This document shows positions 50,619 through 58,977 of a DNA stretch of 64,000 nucleotides, piece after piece. The position numbers and the translations under genes were made by a program. This DNA comes from Ramlibacter sp. (GTDB lineage: Bacteria > Pseudomonadota > Gammaproteobacteria > Burkholderiales > Burkholderiaceae_C). The number at the start of each line of letters is the position of its first letter. The first letter of the stretch is position 1. Below the pieces are notes generated by a model. That model saw only the letters and a program-made list of their open reading frames with translations, was not told the origin of the DNA and did not search any database. The stretch spans positions 930,001-994,000 of the forward strand of contig JAHBZN010000001.1 of NCBI GenBank assembly GCA_019635415.1, in the 5' to 3' direction.

Positions 50619-52019
50619 TCATTCGCCCGAGTGTGGAAAAACCAGGGAAAAGCACGTGACGCCTTGCGCAGACTTCACACTGGCTCGACCACCATGAGCC
50701 TCGACAATCGCCTTGGTGATGGCCAAGCCCAGCCCAGCGCCATCGGAGATGGGATGCGCGCGCGCGGGGTCGGCGCGGTAGAAGCGGTCAAACAGTCGCG
50801 GTAGCACCTCGGGATCAATGTCTTCACCAGTGTTCTCCACAGAAACCTCGGTGCCGGCTGGCCGCTCAGCCACCATGATCCGGACGTGGCTACCTGCCGG
50901 GGCATGGCGTAGCGCATTCGAAAGCAGGTTGCTCAACGCGCGGCGGAACATCAGGCAATCCCCCTCGATGCTGCCGTTGCCCTGCACCGTGAGGCGGATG
51001 CCTTTGTCGTCTGCCACCGCCTCGTAGAAGTCGAGCAAAGCCTGGGCTTCATCGGCCGCCATGAAGCGTTCCTTGTGCGGCAGATCCACACCCCGTTCGG
51101 TTTTAGCCAGAAACAGCATGTCAGCCACCATGCGGGCCAGGCGCTGCAACTCCTCAGCATTGGAGGCCAGGATGTCACGGTAGGCGGCGTTCTCGCGCGG
51201 GGTCGCCAGGGTCACCTGGGTCTGCGTCAGCATGTTGCTGATCGGGGTGCGCAACTCATGGGCCAAATCCGAAGCAAACTCCGACAAGCGACGAAAGTCG
51301 TCCTGCAGACGCTCCAGCATCTGATTGAGTGTCTGAGCCAGATCGGCCATTTCCGCAGGGACGGCCTGCACCGGCATGCACGCCTGCAAGCGTTGCGCTG
51401 TCACTGCAACCGCATGCGCTTTGATCGCGCGCAGGGGGGCCAGACCGTAGTGGACGGCGGCCCATCCGAGCAGCCCGCTGGCCAGAATGGCGGCCAGGGC
51501 ATACACCGCAAAGGTGCGCAGCAGATCATCCAGAAAATGCCGATGGTGAATCGTATCCATGGCCAGTGTGATCACCAGTGGGGACTCGGGCGCGAACTGC
51601 GCCTGGGCACGGACCTGCTGGGTGCGGTATTGCCGCTGTCCGTGCTGCCCCCTCGTCAAGGCATGAAGGAACGTTTCGTGCTCGGGCAACAGCCAGCGAT
51701 CCGGTTCCGGAAAGCCCTCGGTCTGAAACAGGGTCTGGCCTGTCGGAGTGGTCACCCGTGCGAACAGCCCGTGATGATGGTTGAGCGCTTCGGAGAGCCG
51801 CCAACGCAGGTCCTCGGCAGAATTGGCGCTGGCCAGAATGTCGTCGATGAGGTGTCGCTTGTCTTGCAGTACGCTGCGATCTAGCTCGATGAAATGACGG
51901 TCCGCCGCCGTCATGAACAGCCCGCCCAATCCCAGCACCACACTGGCGGCCACCAGGGTGAAGAACAGGCTCAGACGGCGGGTCAGTGATAAACGGGAAA
52001 GCAATAAGCGGCTCAACAT
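50619..52019 (-). CDS. copS: Copper-sensing histidine kinase (CopS/CusS-type)
   Basis: 466-residue membrane histidine kinase. Two TM helices (about 14-38 and 166-192) enclose a periplasmic sensor loop with a triple-His patch near 81-83 and HHRH at 158-161. HAMP, then H-box DLAHELRTP with H254, N-box NLLSNALRHA and G-box DGAGLGLAI follow. The gene starts directly after the copR stop (TGA-ATG). The C-terminal HGGRASVKSAQGVTCFSLVFP is intact, so the phage junction has not cut the gene. It should sense periplasmic Cu(I)/Ag(I) and phosphorylate CopR. Confidence 0.93.
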   Translation of the reverse strand: MLSRLLLSRLSLTRRLSLFFTLVAASVVLGLGGLFMTAADRHFIELDRSVLQDKRHLIDDILASANSAEDLRWRLSEALNHHHGLFARVTTPTGQTLFQTEGFPEPDRWLLPEHETFLHALTRGQHGQRQYRTQQVRAQAQFAPESPLVITLAMDTIHHRHFLDDLLRTFAVYALAAILASGLLGWAAVHYGLAPLRAIKAHAVAVTAQRLQACMPVQAVPAEMADLAQTLNQMLERLQDDFRRLSEFASDLAHELRTPISNMLTQTQVTLATPRENAAYRDILASNAEELQRLARMVADMLFLAKTERGVDLPHKERFMAADEAQALLDFYEAVADDKGIRLTVQGNGSIEGDCLMFRRALSNLLSNALRHAPAGSHVRIMVAERPAGTEVSVENTGEDIDPEVLPRLFDRFYRADPARAHPISDGAGLGLAITKAIVEAHGGRASVKSAQGVTCFSLVFPHSGE

Positions 52020-52706
52020 TCAAGGTTCCTGCGCTGCTTCCAGCACATAGCCCATGCCCCGCACGGTCTGGATCAGTTTGACTGACTGTCCATCGTCAAC
52101 CTTCAACCGCAGTCGGCGCATGGCCACTTCGATGACATTGGTGTCGGAGTCGAAATTCATGTCCCACACCTGCGAGGCGATCAATGAGCGCGGCAGCACT
52201 TCGCCTTGACGGCGCATCAGCAATTCCAGCAAACCGAACTCCTTGGCCGTCAGGTCAATGCGCTTTCCGCCTCGCGTGACGCGGCGGCGCAGCAAGTCCA
52301 GCTCCAGATCGGCCACGCGCAGGACATTGCTGTCCAGTCCGCCGCCTCGTCCACGCCGCAGGATGGTGCGCACGCGGGCCAATAGCTCGGCAAAAGAAAA
52401 CGGTTTGACCAGGTAATCGTCGGCTCCCAACTCCAGCCCCTTCACACGGTCTTCCACCTGATCGCGGGCGGTCAGAAACAGCACCGGCATTTCCAGCCCA
52501 CGCCGCCGCAGTGATGCCAGCACCTGCCAGCCATCCAGCTCCGGCAACATCACGTCCAGGATCACCAAGTCGTATTCGCCATGCAAAGCCAAGTGCAGCC
52601 CATCGCTGCCATTGGCCGCCAAGTCCGCCACAAAGCCGGCTTCATTCAAGCCTTGACGCAGGTATTCGCCGGTTTTCGGTTCGTCTTCAACAATCAGTAT
52701 TTTCAC
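52020..52706 (-). CDS. copR: Copper response regulator (CopR/CusR-type)
   Basis: 228-residue OmpR/PhoB-family response regulator. Receiver: acidic pocket E7-D8, phosphoacceptor D51 in [11 protein letters not shown] at FLTARDQ and K-P-F switch. DNA-binding winged helix at about 130-225 ([34 protein letters not shown]). Closely resembles CusR/CopR. A perfect inverted repeat in the divergent gap (52765-52786) is the likely target. Co-transcribed with copS. Confidence 0.94.
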   Translation of the reverse strand: MKILIVEDEPKTGEYLRQGLNEAGFVADLAANGSDGLHLALHGEYDLVILDVMLPELDGWQVLASLRRRGLEMPVLFLTARDQVEDRVKGLELGADDYLVKPFSFAELLARVRTILRRGRGGGLDSNVLRVADLELDLLRRRVTRGGKRIDLTAKEFGLLELLMRRQGEVLPRSLIASQVWDMNFDSDTNVIEVAMRRLRLKVDDGQSVKLIQTVRGMGYVLEAAQEP

Positions 52707-52764
52707 GGGCCTGCTCCATCTATTGCTCCCCGCTAGTCTGACAGCAATTCGACTTTATGGCAGC

Positions 52765-52786
52765 AAGATGACAGAAATGTCATCTT
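52765..52786. promoter_or_regulatory. Cop/Cus box
   Basis: AAGATGACA, GAAA, TGTCATCTT is a perfect 9-bp inverted repeat in the copR/52861 divergent gap. It matches the TGACA-N4-TGTCA core of CusR/CopR boxes and probably controls both directions. The rest of the 154-bp gap shows no unambiguous -10/-35 pair. Confidence 0.8.
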
Positions 52787-52860
52787 CGACTCACCTTCCC
52801 GACAGGGGTGAAGGTCCAAACTCCCTTCAATTACCCATACATTGAAAGGAGCCTGCGGTG

Positions 52861-53178
52861 ATGCTCAACCCTTCGTCCCTGTTCAGAAGCCTGGTGCCGT
52901 GGCTCAGCTTGCTGGCTGCCAGTGTGGCATTGGCTGCTCCTGCGGAGAAAAATCAGGTCAATCCACCGCCGACCAAGCTGCAGTACACCTCTGCATTGGC
53001 GAGTTATCAGGGCTACACCGATCAGGCGGTGCAGTCCTGGCGTGAGGCCAATGACCGGGTTGGCCGGATTGGCGGCTGGCGCGCCTACGCCAAGGAAGCC
53101 GCAACTGGACAGTCAGCACCCGATACGCCACCGGCGGCCAATCCGCACGCCGGTCACCATGAGGGAGGCAAGCAATGA
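52861..53178 (+). CDS. Periplasmic copper-cluster protein, 105 residues
   Basis: Secreted small protein: signal peptide about 1-26 ending ALAAPA, followed by a soluble helical part (YTSALASYQGYTDQAVQSWREANDRVGRIGGWRAYAKEA) and a His-rich end NPHAGHHEGG that may bind metal. AAGGAG precedes the start; a GTG 3 nt upstream is an alternative. It overlaps the TolC-type gene by 4 bp and heads the copper operon behind the Cop box. I have seen similar proteins ahead of TolC/copper-oxidase pairs, but know no function. Confidence 0.85.
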   Translation: MLNPSSLFRSLVPWLSLLAASVALAAPAEKNQVNPPPTKLQYTSALASYQGYTDQAVQSWREANDRVGRIGGWRAYAKEAATGQSAPDTPPAANPHAGHHEGGKQ

Positions 53179-54608
53179 AGCGCTTGCTCTCATCTCGTCG
53201 CGCCAAGCTGGCGGTGTCCGTGGTTGCTATCGGGGTTTTGTCTGGCTGTGCCAGCGTCAGCCTTGAGCAGAACGTGAACCGCGTCAATACCGAGACCACC
53301 GGCTTCACTGACGGGCAATTGAGCTTGGCCCAAAGCAATCAGGAACGTGAGCAACGCGCACAGCTCGCTGCCCAATTGCTGGCAAAACCCCTTGGGCAGA
53401 AAGAAGCTGTGCAGCTCGCATTGACCAACAGCCACGCCTTGCAAGCCCTGCTGGCGCAAGGTTGGGCGGAGTCCGCCGACGCCGCACAGGTCGGCCGCAT
53501 TGCCAACCCCATCTTCAGTTTTGAGCGCATGGTGGTTGGTGATGAGCTGGAGTTGGCACGCTCGCTCTCGTTTGGTCTGCTGGATCTCTTGACCTTGCCT
53601 GCCCGCACGGGCATCGCCGAGCGCCGCATCGAGCAGGCGCAATTGCGTCTTTCTGCTGAGGTGGTGGATCGCGTGACACAGGTACGCCAAGCCTGGGTGC
53701 GTGCCGTGGCGGCTCAGCAGGCCCTGAGCTACGCGCGACAGGTGTTTGAAAGCGCCGAGGCCGGTGCCGAACTCGCGCGGCGCATGCAGTCGGTAGGCAA
53801 CTTCAATCGCATCAGTCGTGCCCGTGAGCAATCTTTCTATGCCGATGCCGCTACCCGCCTGGCGACTGCCCAACACCAAGCGACCGCGAGCCGGGAGGAA
53901 CTGATTCGTTTGCTGGGGCTTGATGAGGCGCAGGCGCAACAACTCCAACTGTCCGAACGTCTGCCCGATTTGCCCAAAGCGCCGCTCGAACCAAATACGG
54001 TAGGCGCATTGGCGACGAATGGTCGTCTGGACATTCGTTTGGCGCAAAGCGCACTGGCTGGCGCGGGCAAGGCACAAGGCTTGAACATCATCACCAGTTT
54101 CACCGACATCGAGTTGACCGCGCGACGCAATACGGTATTTGACAACGCCGCAGGAACCCGAACCGAACCGCGCGGATTCGAGGTGGCGGTTCGCTTACCA
54201 ATTTTCGACTGGGGCGGCATGCAGCGCGATGCGTGGAATGCCCGCACGCTCGCGGCGGCCAATCAACTGGAGGCCACGGTGCGCGCGGCGGGCTCGCACT
54301 TGCGCGAGAGTTATTCGGCCTATCGCACATCATTTGATGTGGCCAAGCATTACCGGGATGAAGTGCTGCCCGTGCGCCGTGTGATCTCCGATGAAAACCA
54401 ACTTCGCTACAACGGCATGCTGATTGGTGTCTTCGAGTTGCTGGCCGACGCTCGTGATCAGGTTGGAACCGTGACAGCCGCCATTAATGCGCAGCAACAG
54501 TTCTGGCTGGCGGACGCAGCCTTGCAGGCGTCGTTGATCGGCCGCCCCACCACGACCTCCCTGTCCGTGATGACCAGCGCACCCAGTGCTGGTGCGGCTG
54601 GACATTGA
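53175..54608 (+). CDS. TolC-family outer-membrane lipoprotein (copper operon)
   Basis: 477-residue outer-membrane efflux protein. Lipobox LSGC at 22-25 ends the signal peptide. Two TolC repeats (about 60-260 and 270-450) with long helices such as RVTQVRQAWVRAVAAQQALSYARQVFESAEAGAELARR and a beta-barrel segment FEVAVRLPIFDWGGMQRDA. There is no RND pump or adaptor beside it; instead it precedes a multicopper oxidase, a pairing I recall from copper islands. The stop is 16 bp before the oxidase start. A second TolC-type protein, CusC, is encoded at 61828. Confidence 0.9.
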   Translation: MKRLLSSRRAKLAVSVVAIGVLSGCASVSLEQNVNRVNTETTGFTDGQLSLAQSNQEREQRAQLAAQLLAKPLGQKEAVQLALTNSHALQALLAQGWAESADAAQVGRIANPIFSFERMVVGDELELARSLSFGLLDLLTLPARTGIAERRIEQAQLRLSAEVVDRVTQVRQAWVRAVAAQQALSYARQVFESAEAGAELARRMQSVGNFNRISRAREQSFYADAATRLATAQHQATASREELIRLLGLDEAQAQQLQLSERLPDLPKAPLEPNTVGALATNGRLDIRLAQSALAGAGKAQGLNIITSFTDIELTARRNTVFDNAAGTRTEPRGFEVAVRLPIFDWGGMQRDAWNARTLAAANQLEATVRAAGSHLRESYSAYRTSFDVAKHYRDEVLPVRRVISDENQLRYNGMLIGVFELLADARDQVGTVTAAINAQQQFWLADAALQASLIGRPTTTSLSVMTSAPSAGAAGH

Positions 54609-54624
54609 CTAAGGGATTGAAGCC

Positions 54625-56040
54625 ATGACATCCAGAAGAGATTTTTTCCGATTGGCCAGTATCGCTGGTGGTGCAGTTGCAGCCAGTGCTGTGAGCCGCG
54701 TGGCACTTGCAGCCTTGCCAGAGCCCGTCATTCAAACCAGCCCTGACACCATGCCGCCACTGGTGCCCAATACTGGGCGCTCATACAACCCGGTGGTGAC
54801 ACTCAACGGCTGGACCTTGCCCTGGCGTATGAACAACGGCGTCAAAGAGTTTCACTTGGTGGCCGAACCGGTGGTGCGCGAGATGGCCCCCGGCTTCAAG
54901 GCCCACCTTTGGGGCTACAACGGGCAAAGCCCTGGCCCCACCATCGAAGTGGTCGAGGGCGACCGCGTGCGGATCTTTGTGACAAACAAGCTCCCTGAGC
55001 ACACCAGTATTCACTGGCATGGACAACGCTTGCCCAATGGTATGGATGGGGTTGCTGGACTGAATCAACCCGCCATTCAACCAGGCAAAACCTTTGTATA
55101 TGAATTTGTCGCACGTCGTCCCGGCACCTTCATGTATCACCCACACGCGGATGAAATGACGCAGATGGCCATGGGCATGATGGGCTTCTGGGTCACTCAC
55201 CCCAAAGCCAAGCACCCGTTGATCGATGAAGTGAACCGGGATTTTTGTTTTCTGCTCAACGCCTACGACATCGACCCTGGGAGCTACACGCCCAAGATCA
55301 TGACGATGCTGGACTTCAACCTGTGGAGCTGGAACAGCCGAATCTTCCCCGGCATCGATTCATTAAATGTGCGGTTGAACGACAAGGTTCGCATTCGTAT
55401 CGGCAACCTGACGATGACCAACCACCCGATCCACCTGCACGGGCACGAGTTTCTCGTCACTGGCACAGATGGCGGGCCAACTCCCAAGAGCACCCGCTGG
55501 TACGAGGTCACCACCGATGTCGCGGTCGGCCAAATGCGGCAGATCGAATTTCTCGCCGACGAGGAAGGCGACTGGGCCTTCCACTGCCACAAGAGCCACC
55601 ACACCATGAATGCCATGGGCCACAACGTGCCCACGCTCATCGGAGTCGATCATCGTGGCATTGCCAAGAAGATTAATTCCTTGATTCCTGATTACATGGT
55701 AATGGGCGAACGCGGCATGGCCGACATGACCGAGATGGAAATGCCCATTCCAGATAACACTGCGCCCATGATGACCGGCGAGGGGCCGTTCGGCTCGGTC
55801 GAGATGGGTGGCATGTTCAGCGTGCTCAAGGTACGCCGCGACCAAAAGCCCGGCGACTACAGCAATCCGGGCTGGTTCAAGCACCCGGAAGGCACGGTGG
55901 CGCACGAATACACCGGGCCGCTGGCCGAACCTGCCCGCTTCAAGTCGGAAGGAGGGCAATCCATGCCACGCGCCCAGAAGCCGCTCGCCCCAACAGAAGT
56001 GAAGGTGCGCAAGCCCAGCAGTGGCCATGACAACCACTGA
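54625..56040 (+). CDS. copA: Tat-exported multicopper oxidase
   Basis: 471-residue periplasmic multicopper oxidase that should oxidise Cu(I) to the less toxic Cu(II). The Tat motif SRRDFFR at 3-9 is followed by a hydrophobic stretch. Copper-binding segments: HWHG (H130, H132), HPHA (H172, H174), HPIHLHGH (from H267) and HCHKSHHTM (H320, C321, H322, H326, M328). A Met-rich stretch (360-396) may collect Cu(I). It looks like the CopA/CueO oxidase group but is shorter. The symbol copA here means the oxidase, not the ATPase encoded further downstream. Confidence 0.94.
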   Translation: MTSRRDFFRLASIAGGAVAASAVSRVALAALPEPVIQTSPDTMPPLVPNTGRSYNPVVTLNGWTLPWRMNNGVKEFHLVAEPVVREMAPGFKAHLWGYNGQSPGPTIEVVEGDRVRIFVTNKLPEHTSIHWHGQRLPNGMDGVAGLNQPAIQPGKTFVYEFVARRPGTFMYHPHADEMTQMAMGMMGFWVTHPKAKHPLIDEVNRDFCFLLNAYDIDPGSYTPKIMTMLDFNLWSWNSRIFPGIDSLNVRLNDKVRIRIGNLTMTNHPIHLHGHEFLVTGTDGGPTPKSTRWYEVTTDVAVGQMRQIEFLADEEGDWAFHCHKSHHTMNAMGHNVPTLIGVDHRGIAKKINSLIPDYMVMGERGMADMTEMEMPIPDNTAPMMTGEGPFGSVEMGGMFSVLKVRRDQKPGDYSNPGWFKHPEGTVAHEYTGPLAEPARFKSEGGQSMPRAQKPLAPTEVKVRKPSSGHDNH

Positions 56041-56071
56041 TCCACTTTGATTTAACCCAGGAGACCTTGTA

Positions 56072-56566
56072 ATGACTCAGATGATCCGCACCCTTCGCCC
56101 TTTGACCTTGATCGCCGTGTTGGCCTTGTCTAGTGCTGCTTTTGCCGGTGGCACCCATGGAGGTGGCCACGGCCACGACAGCGACGAGACCGCGATTGGT
56201 AAACCCGGCGTGGCCAGCAAAGCCAGCCGAACCGTCACCGTTCAGATGACGGACAACATGCGCTATACGCCCGCCGAGATTCAGGTCAAGCAAGGTGAGA
56301 CGGTTCGTTTCATCGTCAAAAACAAGGGTCAGGTCAAACACGAGCTAAGTTTGGGCACTCAGCAGGAACTGTTGGAACACTTGGAACAGATGCGCAAATT
56401 CCCGGACATGGAACACGACGAGCCCAGCAAGGTCACGTTGGCTCCCGGGAAACAGGGAGAAATCGTCTGGCAGTTCACCAAAGCGGGCACCGTGAATTTT
56501 GCTTGCCTGATGCCGGGGCACTACGAGGCTGGTATGAAGGGTCAAGTCAAGGTCAGCAAAAAATAG
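56072..56566 (+). CDS. Periplasmic cupredoxin
   Basis: 164-residue blue-copper-type protein with a signal peptide (1-25) and a His/Gly stretch (THGGGHGHDSD). The cupredoxin domain (55-163) has ligands H90, C145, H150 and M155 (KHELSLG and ACLMPGHYEAGM), a normal type 1 site. It starts 31 bp after the oxidase stop and may donate or accept electrons for it or shuttle copper. The insert QEL-LEHLEQMRKFPDMEHDE is Met/His-rich. Confidence 0.93.
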   Translation: MTQMIRTLRPLTLIAVLALSSAAFAGGTHGGGHGHDSDETAIGKPGVASKASRTVTVQMTDNMRYTPAEIQVKQGETVRFIVKNKGQVKHELSLGTQQELLEHLEQMRKFPDMEHDEPSKVTLAPGKQGEIVWQFTKAGTVNFACLMPGHYEAGMKGQVKVSKK

Positions 56567-56592
56567 TTTGAGCAATCAACAAGGAGCGCCCT

Positions 56593-57081
56593 ATGTCCCG
56601 ACTGCACTCAATCGCGCGGACCACCCGACGCGCTTGGCTTGCCGGTATCGCCGTGATGGTACTGGCACCTTCGACCATGGTCGCCTACGCCGCACCGGCA
56701 ACTTTGCAGGTCTGGAAAGATCCCAACTGCGGCTGCTGCAAAGACTGGATTGCGCACCTCGAAAAAAGCGGATTTGCAGCCACAGTCATTGAACAAGGTA
56801 ACAGCGCTGCACGCGCACGTCTCGGTATGCCGCAGAAATTCGGCTCTTGTCACACGGCCTTGATCCAGGGCTACGTGATTGAGGGTCACGTGCCCGCTGC
56901 AGACATCCAACGCTTGCTCAAAGAAAAACCCAAAGCCTTGGGACTGGCAGTGCCAGGCATGCCGATTGGGTCGCCAGGCATGGATGGGCCCGCTTACGAC
57001 AACCGGCGCGATGCGTATCAGGTGCTGCTGATCCAGCGCGATGGCAGCACCACTGTTTTCAACACCTACCCACGAGGATAG
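56593..57081 (+). CDS. DUF411 metal-binding protein
   Basis: 162-residue secreted DUF411 protein, a common part of copper and silver clusters. Signal segment at 14-34, then the thioredoxin-like site DPNCGCC with C46, C48 and C49, a further C86 in GSCHTAL, and EGHVPAADIQRLL near 102-114. The protein probably binds Cu(I) by its cysteines in the periplasm. The start follows the cupredoxin stop by 26 bp and its end is 2 bp before the CusF-like gene. Function is inferred from linkage. Confidence 0.92.
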   Translation: MSRLHSIARTTRRAWLAGIAVMVLAPSTMVAYAAPATLQVWKDPNCGCCKDWIAHLEKSGFAATVIEQGNSAARARLGMPQKFGSCHTALIQGYVIEGHVPAADIQRLLKEKPKALGLAVPGMPIGSPGMDGPAYDNRRDAYQVLLIQRDGSTTVFNTYPRG

Positions 57082-57083
57082 CC

Positions 57084-57428
57084 ATGAACATCATCCAGAA
57101 AATCACCACCGTTTCCGCCCTGGCCTTGGGCATTGCTCTGCCTGTGAGCAGCATGGCGCAGACCACCATGGATCATAGCAAGATGGACATGTCGCAGACT
57201 GCTGTGTCGATGACCGAAGGTGAGGTCAAGAAAGTAGACCTTGATGTCGGCAAAGTCACCATCAAACACGGCCCCATCAAACACATGGACATGCCTGGTA
57301 TGACCATGGTTTTCACTGCCAAGGACAAAGGGCTGCTCGCCAATGTGAAGCCAGGCGACAAGATTCAATTCATGGTGGTAAATGAAGGCGGAAAGATGGT
57401 TGTTACCGAGATTCAAGCTGCGCGATAA
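57084..57428 (+). CDS. cusF: CusF-like periplasmic copper chaperone
   Basis: 114-residue small periplasmic Cu(I)/Ag(I)-binding OB-fold protein. The signal peptide ends near residue 25 (SSMA). The CusF site is visible as H62, M73 and M75 (KHGPIKHMDMPGMTMVF); the position of the E. coli CusF tryptophan (W44) is M70, so the cation-pi cap is replaced by a methionine. An additional Met/His stretch (MDHSKMDMSQTAVSM) lies between signal and domain. It should hand copper to the CusCBA pump or the oxidase. Confidence 0.9.
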   Translation: MNIIQKITTVSALALGIALPVSSMAQTTMDHSKMDMSQTAVSMTEGEVKKVDLDVGKVTIKHGPIKHMDMPGMTMVFTAKDKGLLANVKPGDKIQFMVVNEGGKMVVTEIQAAR

Positions 57429-57456
57429 AAACCCCTGTATTGGCGTACCGTGGCTG

Positions 57457-57483
57457 AATGTCGCGTAAAACATCGGCGACATT
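57457..57483. promoter_or_regulatory. 8-bp inverted repeat before the Met-rich gene
   Basis: AATGTCGC and GCGACATT flank 11 nt in the 86-bp gap between the CusF-like gene and the Met-rich gene. It could be an operator or a weak hairpin; no T-run follows. Confidence 0.4.
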
Positions 57484-57514
57484 AGTCGTTTACAACTCAC
57501 AGAAGGAGAAATTC

Positions 57515-57955
57515 ATGAACAGCAATCGCAAATATTTGATCGGACTGTGCGTCGCCACCCTGTCGCTCGGCGCGCTGGCTCAAAACGCTGACGAGCACAA
57601 AGATCACCACCCCGCTGGCACCAAACCCGTTGCAACTGCAGTCCAGAAACCTTCCTCTGGTCCCGTGGGGGCGGACAAGATGGTGGCAGTGGATCAGCAT
57701 ATGAAAATCATGCAGACCATGCACGAAAAATTTTTGGCAGCAAAGACTCCGGAAGAACGTCAAGCGTTGATGGCGGAGCACATGAAATTGATGCAGGACG
57801 GAATGGCCATGATGAAGCAGATGGGCGGTATGTCTGCAGGAATGGCCAAAAACTCCAAGACGACTGATCGCCAACAGATGATGGAAAAACGAATGGACAT
57901 GATGGAGTCCATGATGCAAATGATGATGGACCGGATGCCTGTACAAAACAAATAA
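57515..57955 (+). CDS. Met/His-rich periplasmic copper-binding protein
   Basis: 146-residue secreted protein; ATG 57515 with AAGGAGAA 6-7 nt upstream is preferred to an earlier in-frame start. After the signal peptide (ending ALAQ) comes a His-rich stretch (DEHKDHHPAGT), then a helical domain (QHMKIMQTMHEKFLAAKTPEERQALMAEHMKLMQDGMAMM) and a methionine-dense C-terminus with MEKRMDMMESMMQMMMDRM. It probably buffers Cu(I) in the periplasm. No named family claimed. Confidence 0.88.
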   Translation: MNSNRKYLIGLCVATLSLGALAQNADEHKDHHPAGTKPVATAVQKPSSGPVGADKMVAVDQHMKIMQTMHEKFLAAKTPEERQALMAEHMKLMQDGMAMMKQMGGMSAGMAKNSKTTDRQQMMEKRMDMMESMMQMMMDRMPVQNK

Positions 57956-57980
57956 CCTGTCGAATTCTTGGAGAACTGCT

Positions 57981-58250
57981 ATGAACCACCAACGTGAGGG
58001 ACACGAAACGCCCAGAAGCTTTTGGTCTTCACGCTACGCCATTGGACTATTGGTCATTGGTGGCATAGCGGCCTACTTTCTATTAACTGAGCACTTGGCG
58101 CATGTCGTCGGCGCTTTACCATTTCTGCTTCTTCTGGCTTGTCCGCTGATGCATGTATTCATGCACGGTGGTCATGGACATCACCGGGGACGCAGCCATT
58201 CGGAGTCGAAGAGTAATTCCGAGTCAGGAAAGCCGGGAGAGCCGTCATGA
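57981..58250 (+). CDS. DUF2933 membrane protein
   Basis: 89-residue small membrane protein; the arrangement RYAIGLLVIGGIAAYFLLTEHLAHVVGALPFLLLLACPLMHVFMHGGHGHH is the DUF2933 signature of metal-resistance islands. Two membrane helices (15-35, 42-62) are followed by a His-rich cluster HGGHGHHRGRSH. The C-terminus is Ser/Glu-rich. ATGA overlap with the methyltransferase gene shows the two are translated together. Function unknown; metal binding at the membrane is likely. Confidence 0.88.
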   Translation: MNHQREGHETPRSFWSSRYAIGLLVIGGIAAYFLLTEHLAHVVGALPFLLLLACPLMHVFMHGGHGHHRGRSHSESKSNSESGKPGEPS

Positions 58251-58906
58251 ACCACAGTGAATCAGCTTACGGCTTGTGGTCGCTGGTTATCTTGAACTCA
58301 GCGATATTCATCATGTTCGCATTCAGCTTTTTCAAACCAAATACGGCGCGAGATTGGAGAACCTTCAGTGCCTTCGCGGCGTTTGTCGTGGCTTTATTTG
58401 TGGAAATGTATGGTTTTCCGCTGACCATTTACTTGTTGTCGGGTTGGCTCCAAACTCGTTTCCCAGGACTTGATTTGCTCTCCCACAACTCGGGGCATCT
58501 GTGGTCGACGCTGCTTGGAGAGAAAGGAGATCCACATTTTGGGGTTCTGCATATCGCCAGTTACATCTTCCTAGGCTATGGCTTTTATTTGCTTTCAACA
58601 GCTTGGAATGTGCTGTACCACGCTCAGCGGCACAACTCTTTGGCAACCAGCGGTCCTTACGCACGAGTTCGGCACCCGCAATACGTGGCCTTTGTGATGA
58701 TTCTTTTCGGCTTCCTCTTGCAGTGGCCCACTTTGCTGACTTTAGTCATGTTTCCGATTCTTCTGATCATGTACGGACGGCTGTCAGTTGCTGAGGAAGT
58801 AGAGATGCAATCGCATTTTGGTGATACGTACAAGCGCTACGCTGAAAAGACTCCGCGCTTTTTCCCGAGGATCAGTTCACCCACAGATCTATCCAAAAAT
58901 AGTTAA
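58247..58906 (+). CDS. Isoprenylcysteine carboxyl methyltransferase-like membrane protein
   Basis: 219-residue integral membrane methyltransferase of the ICMT/PEMT fold, with about five TM helices. The C-terminal signature [27 protein letters not shown] (about 134-160) and a late [23 protein letters not shown] segment fit the SAM-binding part. Bacterial members of this family are common in copper and other metal islands beside DUF2933, but their substrate is unknown. Base composition is visibly more AT-rich than the phage. Confidence 0.88.
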   Translation: MNHSESAYGLWSLVILNSAIFIMFAFSFFKPNTARDWRTFSAFAAFVVALFVEMYGFPLTIYLLSGWLQTRFPGLDLLSHNSGHLWSTLLGEKGDPHFGVLHIASYIFLGYGFYLLSTAWNVLYHAQRHNSLATSGPYARVRHPQYVAFVMILFGFLLQWPTLLTLVMFPILLIMYGRLSVAEEVEMQSHFGDTYKRYAEKTPRFFPRISSPTDLSKNS

Positions 58907-58977
58907 GTCTGAATCGACGTAATAAAAGGGCATGGCATCGATTGGGTAAAGGATGTGGCTACGACTATGGGCATACT

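Noticed and set aside
53190..54077. Minus-strand ORF opposite the TolC-type gene
   Set aside because: The plus frame shows lipobox and TolC repeats; the minus frame is a shadow without a promoter or ribosome site.
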